DNA of 64,000 nt from JACQXM01 sp964569425 (lineage in GTDB: Bacteria > Planctomycetota > Phycisphaerae > UBA1845), in the NCBI GenBank assembly GCA_964569425.1, contig CAZMVD010000006.1:6686-70685 (forward strand). Direction: 5' to 3'. Of the stretch, positions 48,417 to 56,700 are shown piece by piece. The stretch's first letter is position 1. Every line of letters begins with the position of its first letter. The translations under genes and the position numbers were made by a program. The notes under the pieces were generated by a model. That model was not told the DNA's origin and did no database searches. It was given only the letters and a program-made list of their open reading frames with translations.

Positions 48417-49124
48417 TCAGGACGGGGCACGACGCGCCTTTTCGACGGCAGCGTTGGAAAGTTGATCCACGACCTTTCTTATCCTCTCCCAGCTTTCGCG
48501 ATGGTAGTGTTCCGGGATCTCAAGTTTTTCGCCAACCTGGTATCTTGCACGTTTGCCCGCTTTCTCGACGTAGGTTGCATTGACCACGCCATTGTTATGA
48601 ACCAAGATGTCCCGCGACGCCTTGATCTCTGCCAATTCTTCGATCTCCGCGGTGGTCGGGCAACCGAGTTTGGCCAACCGTTCGAGATAAGTAAACCAAT
48701 CGGCAACCCGCTTGTATTTCAGGTCGTTCAATTCCTTGTCCACGACGGCCAAGACGACAGCAGCTTTGTCAGAAGCCTTCAGGATTGTGCTCATCTCCAC
48801 CTGTTTGTTGGAGTGGCTACCCGGATAGGCGGCGAGCCAATGGCGGAGCAATCCGAAGAAGAATTCCTCGAACAGCGAGACAAAGTGCTGGAAAGTCGAG
48901 GACATCAGGTAAACGGTCACGTAGAGTTGCGCCCGCCCGAGAAGCGCTTGCTCGTCTACTTGTGTGCTGGTCGTCAGGTTTCGGAACGTGAACTTCCGCC
49001 CTTCCTTGACGACCTGTTGCAGCAAACGCCACACCCTTTAGGTGTACGTGTAGTAATCGTGACTCGCGTCCAGCGCGGAAAGCGTGCGATTCGCGAGGGC
49101 TTGGACATCGTTCGTCAGTGCCAT
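48417..49124 (-). pseudogene. HEPN-like protein gene with in-frame stop
   Basis: From an ATG at the right end, 28 codons (MALTNDVQALANRTLSALD...) read into TAA at 49038-49040; after it the same frame continues for 205 codons with coding character. It has a helical HEPN-like layout and the R-x4-H motif RDILVH (Arg141, His146 from the GTG at 49034), found in HEPN ribonucleases, and no Cys or membrane segment. The stop is a single codon in an otherwise continuous protein: a recent nonsense mutation, or restart at GTG. It is 20 bp behind a small gene on the same strand, likely a two-gene unit. Confidence 0.7.
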
Positions 49125-49144
49125 GCTCTGCGCCCGCTGGGCCT

Positions 49145-49387
49145 TCACGGAATACTGTTCAGAAGGTCTTGAACTCGTCCCGGGTCGCTCCCGTGCCCTA
49201 GATTGATCACTGCGACCTCTGGTTTCCCATCAAGCGAAATCGCCTCGTCATCGACCCAGTAAGGAATGTGGTTCGCGTTGAGAATGGCCCTTACACTCTC
49301 AAGCTGCGCTACCGGAACCAAGATGTACGGCCCCGCGTCCCCCTCCTTCGAGACGCAAAGCGGCCTGTCCGTTGATTTGTCGATCAT
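49145..49387 (-). CDS. Small protein paired with HEPN-like gene
   Basis: 80 residues from an ATG behind GGAG (spacing 6). It has an alpha-beta pattern with KPEVAVINLGHGSD and AQLESVRAILNANHIPYWVDDEAI, which suggests a compact DUF-type or ferredoxin-like fold. It precedes the HEPN-like gene by 20 bp and may be its antitoxin or partner. A GTG-started form (VRAVFDGNPFLE) extends 13 codons upstream and is possible. I do not recognise the family. Confidence 0.65.
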   Translation of the reverse strand: MIDKSTDRPLCVSKEGDAGPYILVPVAQLESVRAILNANHIPYWVDDEAISLDGKPEVAVINLGHGSDPGRVQDLLNSIP

Positions 49388-49556
49388 CGCACGCTCCAGG
49401 AAAGGATTGCCATCAAATACCGCCCGCACTGATCCTCCAGTATTGTCGCCGATCTGAACCCGGCAGCAAGATCGAACAGACACGGCCAGTCGCCAGTGGA
49501 GCGTGGCTGAATCGGCGGGGTGGGCGCACACTTCCTTTCCCTCGCCCGCACCATCC

Positions 49557-49622
49557 TTCGGCGGAATCACCCTCCCCGCGCGCGCCCGCGGCACCGTGGG
49601 CGCCACGCGATCGATCCAATGA
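49557..49622 (+). pseudogene. Partial duplicate of dihydroorotase C-terminal end
   Basis: Over 22 codons this matches pyrC 48226-48291 at about 47 of 66 bases; the protein reads FGGITLPARARGTVGATRSIQ against FAGLTLPARARGTIRARRLIQ. It ends in TGA. No promoter or start; a vestige, not a gene. Confidence 0.55.
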
Positions 49623-49713
49623 GCCGGCGCCGAGCGCCCCGAGAGTCCATCCAACGAGTAACCCGCACCGCGATCTTGCTGGCCCGCGACAACAGGGGCC
49701 CTTCCTACTCGGC

Positions 49714-49751
49714 GCAAGAAACCGGGACCGAGTTGTATTCCTCGATCCCGG
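49714..49751 (-). terminator. Intrinsic terminator of CpxP-like gene
   Basis: On the minus strand CCGGGATCGAG, an 8-nt loop and CTCGGTCCCGG form an 11-bp stem, followed by TTTCTTG. It lies 35 bp after the stop codon. Confidence 0.8.
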
Positions 49752-49785
49752 CGCTTGCAGTCCCCTTCGGCAGGTCACCGATGAG

Positions 49786-50817
49786 TCAAGGCACCGGCGT
49801 ATCATCCTCCGGCAGGGGCTCCTCCGGCGGCGGCATGGGCGCCCTTTCGCGTCGCCGATCGCCGCGCGGTTCCTCCCATGGCTCATCGAATTCCATTCGA
49901 TCGTTCACCGCCTTTTCGATGATCTGATCGCGCATCCGCGCCGCCTCGGCCTGGCGCTGACGCAATTCGCCGATCCGCGCCTCCAGTTCGTGGATCTCCA
50001 TCTCCCGGCGCCGGTGCCGAACGTCGAACTGCCGGGTGCACAGTTCATGCATTCGTTGGCGCACCCGATCGAGGTCCGGGTTGTCGGCGCGGCGGACTCG
50101 CCCGGACAACATGCGGATTTCCATGTCAAGCCGTCGCTCCTCAATCATCAGCCCGCCGCGCTCCGGATTCTCGGCCAATTGATCCATCAAGCCGCGCATC
50201 TCCGGCGCCAGCCGCATCATACGCTGTTGAAACCGCTCGGGACTGCGTTCCTGGAGTCGCTCCAGTTCCTCGTACATCCGCGGAAAATGCTCCACCATGA
50301 ACGCTTGAACCTCGGCGCGCTCCTCTTCCGAAAGGCGCGACCACAACGGTGGCGGACCGCCGCCCGGCCTGCGATCCGGCCGGCCGGCACGCAACCCGGC
50401 GCCCGCTCGATCGCGCTCGCGCTGGCGCGGCAAATCCGACTGGGCCAACAGGCCGCCGCGGTCCGTTCGTCGCGGTGTGCCCGCGCGATCACCGCGCCTG
50501 GCGCCCGCGCCTCTGGCGTCGCTCCGCTCGCGTGCCCGCGGAACCATGTCGTCGCGTGCCGCCGCGCCGTCGCGCCCGAGTCGCTCGCGTCGCTGCACAC
50601 GCAGCGCATCGCAATCCGCGGGGTCGCACGGCGGCAGTTGGTCGCGCCGCTGCCGGCGAACGCGGTCGCGCTGCGCCCGATCTTGCGTCGCGGTTGCGTC
50701 GGGCGGCGGACCCGGCTGTGACGGCGCCGCCAGCCCCAGTGCGCCGATCGCCAGCACCGCGGTCGCCCACGTAGCCCCGCGCGCCCGACCATTCGGAAAA
50801 ATTCGTTTCGTTTTCAT
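49786..50817 (-). CDS. CpxP/Spy-like periplasmic protein, Arg-rich
   Basis: About 343 residues. Signal segment (ATWATAVLAIGALGLAAP), then a highly charged, Arg/Asp-rich low-complexity stretch (about 25-140) and a helical C-terminal half with LSEEERAEVQAFM and repeated coiled-coil heptads (about 150-310). The helices with regular Met, Leu and charged residues fit periplasmic chaperones of the CpxP/Spy (heavy-metal resistance) kind, though the LTxxQ motif itself is not seen. It is the third gene after the ECF sigma and anti-sigma genes. ATG is the second Met, with GGAG at 8 nt; the first ATG lies too close to the GGAG. Confidence 0.7.
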   Translation of the reverse strand: MKTKRIFPNGRARGATWATAVLAIGALGLAAPSQPGPPPDATATQDRAQRDRVRRQRRDQLPPCDPADCDALRVQRRERLGRDGAAARDDMVPRARERSDARGAGARRGDRAGTPRRTDRGGLLAQSDLPRQRERDRAGAGLRAGRPDRRPGGGPPPLWSRLSEEERAEVQAFMVEHFPRMYEELERLQERSPERFQQRMMRLAPEMRGLMDQLAENPERGGLMIEERRLDMEIRMLSGRVRRADNPDLDRVRQRMHELCTRQFDVRHRRREMEIHELEARIGELRQRQAEAARMRDQIIEKAVNDRMEFDEPWEEPRGDRRRERAPMPPPEEPLPEDDTPVP

Positions 50818-50853
50818 TGTCATTCTCCTCGATTCTCCGGCGAAAGCCGTGCC

Positions 50854-51423
50854 TTACGACCAGTCGTCGTCGAGCGGCTCCCGCGTCCATTCGTCGAGGG
50901 CTTGCTCAAGGTCCTCGTACTCCGCCTCGCTTCCGATCAACGACGAGCGCTCGCCGATCCGAAGTTCCAGCGCCAGCAAATCGTCCGTCACTCCCTGGAG
51001 TGACACAGTAATGGCATCTTCCTCGAACGCTTCGAAGGCTGAAACCACCGGCAGTTCCGCCGCCTGTGCCGTCTCCCGGCCGGGCAGCCACACGCCCGCG
51101 GCCAGCACCGCCGCCGCGGCGCTCAACCCCAGCGCCCACCTCACGGGCCGCCGCATGCGCTTTTGCGCCGAGCCCCGCAGCTCGGGAAGGGCGAGAGCCG
51201 CCCCGGTCCCCCACTCGCGGCGCACCGCCACGCGCACGCGATCCACCAGCCCCGGCGGCGCTGCCGCGACGCCCAGGCGGTCTGCCAGCCAGATTTCATC
51301 CTGTGCCATTCGCGATCGTTGTCCGATCGCCACCAGATCAACAGTGTCATGCTCGTGACACTGATCAGCGAACCAGCGCTCCAGCGCCGCGATCTCTTCA
51401 AGCTGTCGGTCTTCGCCGTTCAT
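50854..51423 (-). CDS. Putative anti-sigma factor, single membrane span
   Basis: About 189 residues. Its ATG overlaps the stop of the sigma factor (ATGA), so translation is coupled. A cytoplasmic helical N-terminal part is followed by a transmembrane segment (WALGLSAAAAVLAAGVWL, about 95-113) and an acidic extracytoplasmic tail. This is the layout of anti-sigma factors, but the classical zinc HxxxCxxC motif is absent. It probably holds the sigma factor at the membrane until an envelope signal. Confidence 0.85.
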   Translation of the reverse strand: MNGEDRQLEEIAALERWFADQCHEHDTVDLVAIGQRSRMAQDEIWLADRLGVAAAPPGLVDRVRVAVRREWGTGAALALPELRGSAQKRMRRPVRWALGLSAAAAVLAAGVWLPGRETAQAAELPVVSAFEAFEEDAITVSLQGVTDDLLALELRIGERSSLIGSEAEYEDLEQALDEWTREPLDDDWS

Positions 51424-51977
51424 GGCTTCCGCTCCATCCACGCTCGCAGCTTGCTCAAGCCGCGGTGCCCCCGCGCCAGCGCCGTGCCCAGGGGCGTGTC
51501 CATCAATTCGGCGATTTCCGCAAAGCTCAACTCGCCGTAGTGACGCAGCAGGATCACCTCACGCTCTCCATCGGGCAGGCGATCGATCCCCGCTTGCAGC
51601 CGCTCCCGATCTTCTCCCTCATCCTCTCCCTTTGCCCGGCGAGCCGGACCTTCGTCAGCGGTCTGAATTTCCTCGTTCCCGCCGAGCGAAGCGATCGGCG
51701 GCGTTCGCCGAATGCGACGGAACCGGTCCCGAGCCAGGTTCGAAGCAATCCGGAACAACCACGGCTCAAAACGGTCCTCGTGCCGGTATTGCCCGAACAT
51801 GCGAACCAACCGCACAAAAACCTCCTGCACCAGGTCCTCCGCATCCTCGCGGTGGCCCGTAAGGCGAAACAGGAATCCATAAAGCCTTGGCGCATAAATC
51901 TCTACCACCGCATCGAAAGCCGATGCGTCCTTCTGTTGGGCCCTGCGGATCAGCGTTTCCAATGTCTCGACCGCCAT
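51420..51977 (-). CDS. ECF sigma factor of RpoE type
   Basis: About 185 residues. Region 2 has ASAFDAVVEIYAPRLYGFLFRLTGHREDAEDLVQEVF; region 4 has ELSFAEIAELMDTPLGTALARGHRGLSKLR, the -35 reading helix. A GGAG is 7 nt before the chosen ATG; another ATG 4 codons earlier is possible. The stop overlaps the anti-sigma start. Members of this class control envelope stress genes, likely including the third gene of the unit. Confidence 0.95.
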   Translation of the reverse strand: MAVETLETLIRRAQQKDASAFDAVVEIYAPRLYGFLFRLTGHREDAEDLVQEVFVRLVRMFGQYRHEDRFEPWLFRIASNLARDRFRRIRRTPPIASLGGNEEIQTADEGPARRAKGEDEGEDRERLQAGIDRLPDGEREVILLRHYGELSFAEIAELMDTPLGTALARGHRGLSKLRAWMERKP

Positions 51978-51989
51978 AAGGGGCTCCAT

Positions 51990-52341
51990 CAGGGTTAACG
52001 CATCAGCCGGTCAGCCATTGCCGGGGGAAGGCCCGCGAAACGCGGGTGTTACAAGAACTGACCCCGCCAAACCGTAACTGGCTCTCGGACTTAGACCGTC
52101 AGGCAAGAGTGGCCGTGACTCATCGGATCATGCAACGCGACGACTCCGCTGATTCTACCCGGCCGGGTCGCTTTACCTCCTTGTTGGACCCATACAGTGG
52201 CCGGGTTGCGTTAGACGCTGATGGGGCTATACTGGCCCGACTCGGCTCCGATCCGCGTTGCGCACGTGGGTGTCGGCTCGTTTGGGATTGGTCCCGGCTG
52301 TTCGGTCGAGTTGCTTTGATCGACGTAGGCGGAGGTGCGGC
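51990..52341. other. Divergent intergenic region
   Basis: About 350 bp holding the promoter of the sigma operon and that of L28. A strong GGAGGTG lies 6 nt before the L28 start. No other gene or hairpin is seen. Confidence 0.4.
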
Positions 52342-52629
52342 ATGGCACGTGTTTGTTATTTCACCGGCAAGAAGACCCGTTCGGGCAACTCGGTGTCCCG
52401 TCGCGGCAAGGCCAAGTATCTCGGCGGCGTCGGGCGCAAGACGACCGGTATCTCCAAGCGCAAGTTCAAGCCGAATATCCAGCGCGTTCGCGCCGTGATC
52501 GACGGGCGGGTCTGCCGCATCGCCGTGTCCGCCAAGGCCATCCGCATGGGACTGGTCATCAAACCGCTCAAACGCGATTGGAAGTCCGCCGAGCATGCGA
52601 CCTCCGGCGCCGAATCCGCAGAGTCCTGA
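52342..52629 (+). CDS. rpmB: 50S ribosomal protein L28
   Basis: 95 residues. The family start MARVCYFTGKKTRSGNSVS and the basic core (KRKFKPNIQRVR) are diagnostic; the last 20 residues (ATSGAESAES) extend beyond the usual length. It is a late-assembling protein of the large subunit. It stands alone, with no L33 gene beside it. GGAGGTG precedes the ATG. Confidence 0.97.
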   Translation: MARVCYFTGKKTRSGNSVSRRGKAKYLGGVGRKTTGISKRKFKPNIQRVRAVIDGRVCRIAVSAKAIRMGLVIKPLKRDWKSAEHATSGAESAES

Positions 52630-52755
52630 CCCGTCCCCCACGGCAGGGCGATTCCGGGTATTGTCCGGACCATTCGTACGATCTTCCCATAAGATACGCT
52701 TGGCACGGCGTTGAAACGTCGGGCTATGTTCGCCGTTGCACCGAGGCAGGCAATC

Positions 52756-53253
52756 ATGCGCGCTGACGGAAGACGCGTGGTACTCCTGGTCGGCGGCGCA
52801 TTCGCGGTCGCCGCGATCATCTCTCTCTGGATCGCGCGCGAGCCCACCGTGCCGCTCTCCGCGGAAACCCTGCGCGCCGCGCGCCAACTGTGGAAACAGG
52901 CGGCGCTCCGCGATTACGACCTCTCCTTTTTCATGCACGCCAGCCGCTACGACGTCCAGGTGCGTGATGGCATCGTCCGCGACCTGCGGGTCAACGGGCA
53001 GATGACTACGTCGGGTGACTGGGGGCTCTTCTCCATGGACGGCCTGTTCGACACCCTGGCCATGGAATTGGATAACCGCCATTCCGGCGAAGGCCCATTT
53101 GCCGCAGGACGGGAGGTTTCGTTACGGGCCCGGTTTCACCCCGCCCAGGGGTATGTGGAACGCTTTCTGCGCGGCGGCACGCGCGGCGCGTCCATCGAAC
53201 TGATCTCGCTGACGCCCGCCACCCAGGTCCAGGATGCACCGCCCGCCCCCTGA
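52756..53253 (+). CDS. DUF6174-like exported or anchored protein
   Basis: About 165 residues. One N-terminal hydrophobic segment (VVLLVGGAFAVAAIISLWIA, about 8-27) is an anchor or signal. The body has LWKQAALRDYDLSFFM and VQVRDGIVRDLRVNG, a pattern seen in DUF6174 proteins. Start at ATG before the hydrophobic segment. It is 127 bp behind L28; co-transcription is uncertain. Confidence 0.7.
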   Translation: MRADGRRVVLLVGGAFAVAAIISLWIAREPTVPLSAETLRAARQLWKQAALRDYDLSFFMHASRYDVQVRDGIVRDLRVNGQMTTSGDWGLFSMDGLFDTLAMELDNRHSGEGPFAAGREVSLRARFHPAQGYVERFLRGGTRGASIELISLTPATQVQDAPPAP

Positions 53254-53271
53254 ACCGGCAAGAATGATGGC

Positions 53272-53610
53272 TTATTCGGGCTGCGATTCGTCGGGATAGA
53301 CGGCGCTCACCAGCACCTCAAAACAATCGCGGCAAAGATCCTCTACGCAGCCGGAGTCCGGCTCCGCGCACGCGGCACAGGCGACCGCAATATCGCCGAG
53401 CAATTCCCCGACGGTGGCGCCACCGTCGCGCGCCGCCACGATGGCCGGGCGCAGTTCCGCGACCTCACGATCGCTGAAGCCCGCGTCGCGGCACACCCCC
53501 GGCGCCGCGGGAACCGGCACACACGCGGAAGCCAACGCGGCCGCCAACGCCGCGCCTGAGAGCCTGAATCGCCGCGCGGGCCCTTTTGTCCAGTTTTTCG
53601 CACATCTCAT
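53272..53610 (-). CDS. Small Cys-rich lipoprotein-like protein
   Basis: 112 residues. A hydrophobic stretch (SGAALAAALASAC) ends in a lipobox-like LASAC. The mature part holds seven further Cys (CVPVPAAPGVCRDAG, CAACAEPDSGCVEDLCRDC), probably disulphide-linked outside the cell. Family not recognised. Confidence 0.6.
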   Translation of the reverse strand: MRCAKNWTKGPARRFRLSGAALAAALASACVPVPAAPGVCRDAGFSDREVAELRPAIVAARDGGATVGELLGDIAVACAACAEPDSGCVEDLCRDCFEVLVSAVYPDESQPE

Positions 53611-53740
53611 CTGCCGCAGCCTACCTTCAACCTCTTGCCGGGGCGAGCGCCCGGACCTGTCGAGTGGTGGTCCTGATGGACCGGCTCTGCCGATACTTCC
53701 AAGGGTGCTCTACGCCAGGACACGGCGCGACACGATCGTC

Positions 53741-56700
53741 ATGGATGACAACTTCGGAAAGCTCGTTGGTGGTGCGTTGCTGCTGACCGCGGCGTGCGGG
53801 ATCGCGGCCCCTGTCGTCGCCCAGCCGCCGCCGATCCGCTTCGCCAATGTATCCGAAAGCCACGTGCAGCCCTTCGGCCCGACGTACCTCTACCGCATCG
53901 GGCGTTATGAAATCACCAACGAGGAGTTCGTCGTCTTTCTCAACGACGCCCGGGCCAACCCGCAAACGGACGGCGGGGCGTTTCTGTCCCACGACACCAC
54001 CGCCGGGCGCGTGGCCCTCACCGGCGACGGAACGCTTGTGTTCGACGCGTCGGCAGGCGGCGCCATCAACTTCGACGCCGCGGCCGATGACGGGGCTGGT
54101 GCCTACCTGGTGGCAGCGGGAAAGGAACGCTTCCCCGTCGTCGGCGTTTCCTGGTACGGCGCGCTGAAGTTCTGCAACTGGCTCACACTGGCACAGGGGA
54201 TGACCCAGCCGGATCAACGTGCCTATACCGAGGGCCCGACCGCCGCGGACTGGCGGCCGCGCACCGCCGACCCGGCCACCTACGCCACCAACAACCTGAG
54301 CGCCGCGGAGCGACAGGCGCTCGTCACCCAGTTTCGCGGCTTCCGACTACCCATGGATGATCGCGCCGCCGCCGCCGCTGCGTTCAACGAGTGGTACAAG
54401 GCCGCGGCGTGGCTCAACGGCCCGCGTATCAACACCGTCTACGGCTTCGGACGCGACACCCTCGCCGCGCCCGACGCCAACTACCGCGACAGCGGCGACC
54501 CCTGGGAAACGGGGCTGACGCCCGTCGGGTTTTTCGGCGTCAACGGCAACCGCGCGCACGATGATCCGGATTTCGGCTGGGGCTTCGAGCCGCCCGAGAC
54601 GTTCCTGGTGCGTAACACCGCCAACGGATACGGACTGTTCGACCTGACCGGCAACGCCGCGGAGTGGGTGCAGGACTTCGGCGCGGCGGCGGGTGAGCGC
54701 GGCATCCGCGGCGGCCATTTCGACAGTGTGATCGGTTCGCCGCTGCTGACGAACTCGGCGCGGGGCACACGCCCGGCGAACGCCGCTTCGCCGCAGGTGG
54801 GCTTCCGCATCGTACAGACGCCGGTGTCCGGCAGCATCGCCGCGGGTGCTTCCGTCGTGCGCATCGAAGGCTACGTGGGCGGCTCCTATTCGCCCGCCAC
54901 CGTCGACGTGCAGATCAGCCATACGAGTCCGCAGGCGCTGGACGGGCTGGTCGTGCAGTCGTCCGCCGCGTGGCTGGTGGTGGATGGCAGCGCGCCGACC
55001 TTTGCGCCGCCGGCTAATGCCACGTTGGTGACACTCACCGTCAAGGATGACGCCCTGCCCACTCCGCCGGCGGCTCCCGCGCCGCCGGGAAACTTCGCGT
55101 TGGTTCCCGCGACGGACGCCCAATCCGGCGGCCCCGACTACGATTACTGGATCGCGCGCGCGGAGGTCACCAACGCTGAATTCGCGGCCTTTCTCAACGA
55201 TGCCCGAACCAACGCCGCCGGCCCCGCGCCCGATGCCCGCAGCACCCACATGTATTTCGATACCGATTCGGGCGACGTGTACCTGCACGACCGCGCCGCC
55301 GGCGAAATCGGCACCGCCGCGCCCACGCCGACCATCGTCACCAAATTCTACGACGCCACCATCGGACGCATCCGGTTTTCTAACGGTGCCTACGTCGTGA
55401 CACCCGGCTACCAAGATCATCCGGTGGTCGGCGTGAGCTGGTTCGGTGCGGTCAAATACTGCAACTGGCGCTCATTGAAAGAGGGCATTCCCGCCGACCT
55501 GCTCGCGTATGCCGAAGCGCCCAGCCCGAACCTCAGCGCATGGCGCCCCAACACCGCGGACGATATCTCGTGGGCGCCGGGGGGCTTTGTCCCTGCCGCG
55601 CGCGATCGCCTGGTCCGCGATACGCTCGGCTATCGCTTGCCCATGGACGACGAGAGCGCCGCCGCGGCTGCGTTCAACGAATGGCACAAGGCCGCTTCCT
55701 ACCGCGGACTGGACAGCGCCGGCGTGCCGACCTTCGGCGCCACATTCGGATTCGGACGCGATACGCTCACCACGTCCGACGCCAACTTCGCCGGCAGCGG
55801 GGCGAACGCCGCGGACGGCACCACGCCGGTCGATTACTTTGACGGCGTGCGGGCGCTCTTCGTTGCGCCGAGCGCTTGCGACATTCGAAATCCGCCGACC
55901 ACGCGAACCAACGCCACCGAAAACGGCTACGCGCTGCTCGGCGCTGCAGGCAACGTCGCCGAATGGATGCAGGACTTCGGCGCCGCCGCCAGCGAACGCG
56001 GCACGCGCGGCGGCAGTTGGCGCGACCCGGTCGATTCCGCGTTGTTGACCACAACCGCCCGCGGTTCGCGCCCCGCGGATCTTCCGGCCGACGACGTGGG
56101 CTTTCGCATCGTCCGCGGCACCGGCCACCTTACTACGGTCACTATTACCGAAAGCGTCTTTGGCGGAGTAGCGCGCCGGCACTTTCTCTTTGACCTTCGC
56201 GAGCCGCTGGAGTTCACGCCGCGCATTGATCCCCAGTTTTCCTGGCTGTATCGCAACGGCTACGCTCCCACCGGATATGCCTTCAGCTTCACCAACCACT
56301 CCGCCGCGGACATGGACTGGAAACTGGCCGTCGATGCCGACTGGCTGCACGCAGCCGTCGCCGGCGCCGGTCCGCCCGATCGGGAAGTCAGCGGGACGAT
56401 TGCGCCGGGAACAACGCTTGGCGCGGCCGTGCTGACCAACGTCGCCGCCCAAACGCTCCCTCCCGGTGAGCACGTCGCTACCCTCACCCTCACCAACGAA
56501 ACCAGCGGCACCATGCTGACCCGCAAGGTTCGCGTCACCGTTTCGCCGCCTCTGCAACTGGCCTCCGACGCGCCTGATCCGCTTCCGTTCACCGGCCTGC
56601 CCGGCGGTCCTTTTGCCATCCACGAGGGCACGCCGCAATCATCGCTGCTGCGCAACTACACACTCTCCGGCCTCGTGGATTTTCCGCTGGACTATGGGAT

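Larger units (their letters stand above)
49388..49785. other. Intergenic region with pyrC 3'-end copy
   Basis: Contains a second, diverged copy of the pyrC 3' end at 49557-49622 (plus strand): FGGITLPARARGTV, then ATRSIQ and a TGA. It otherwise shows no gene and carries the terminator of the CpxP-like gene. Confidence 0.55.

Noticed and set aside
51990..52341. Riboswitch or leader upstream of L28
   Set aside because: No conserved leader pairing is seen; only a strong ribosome site can be supported.
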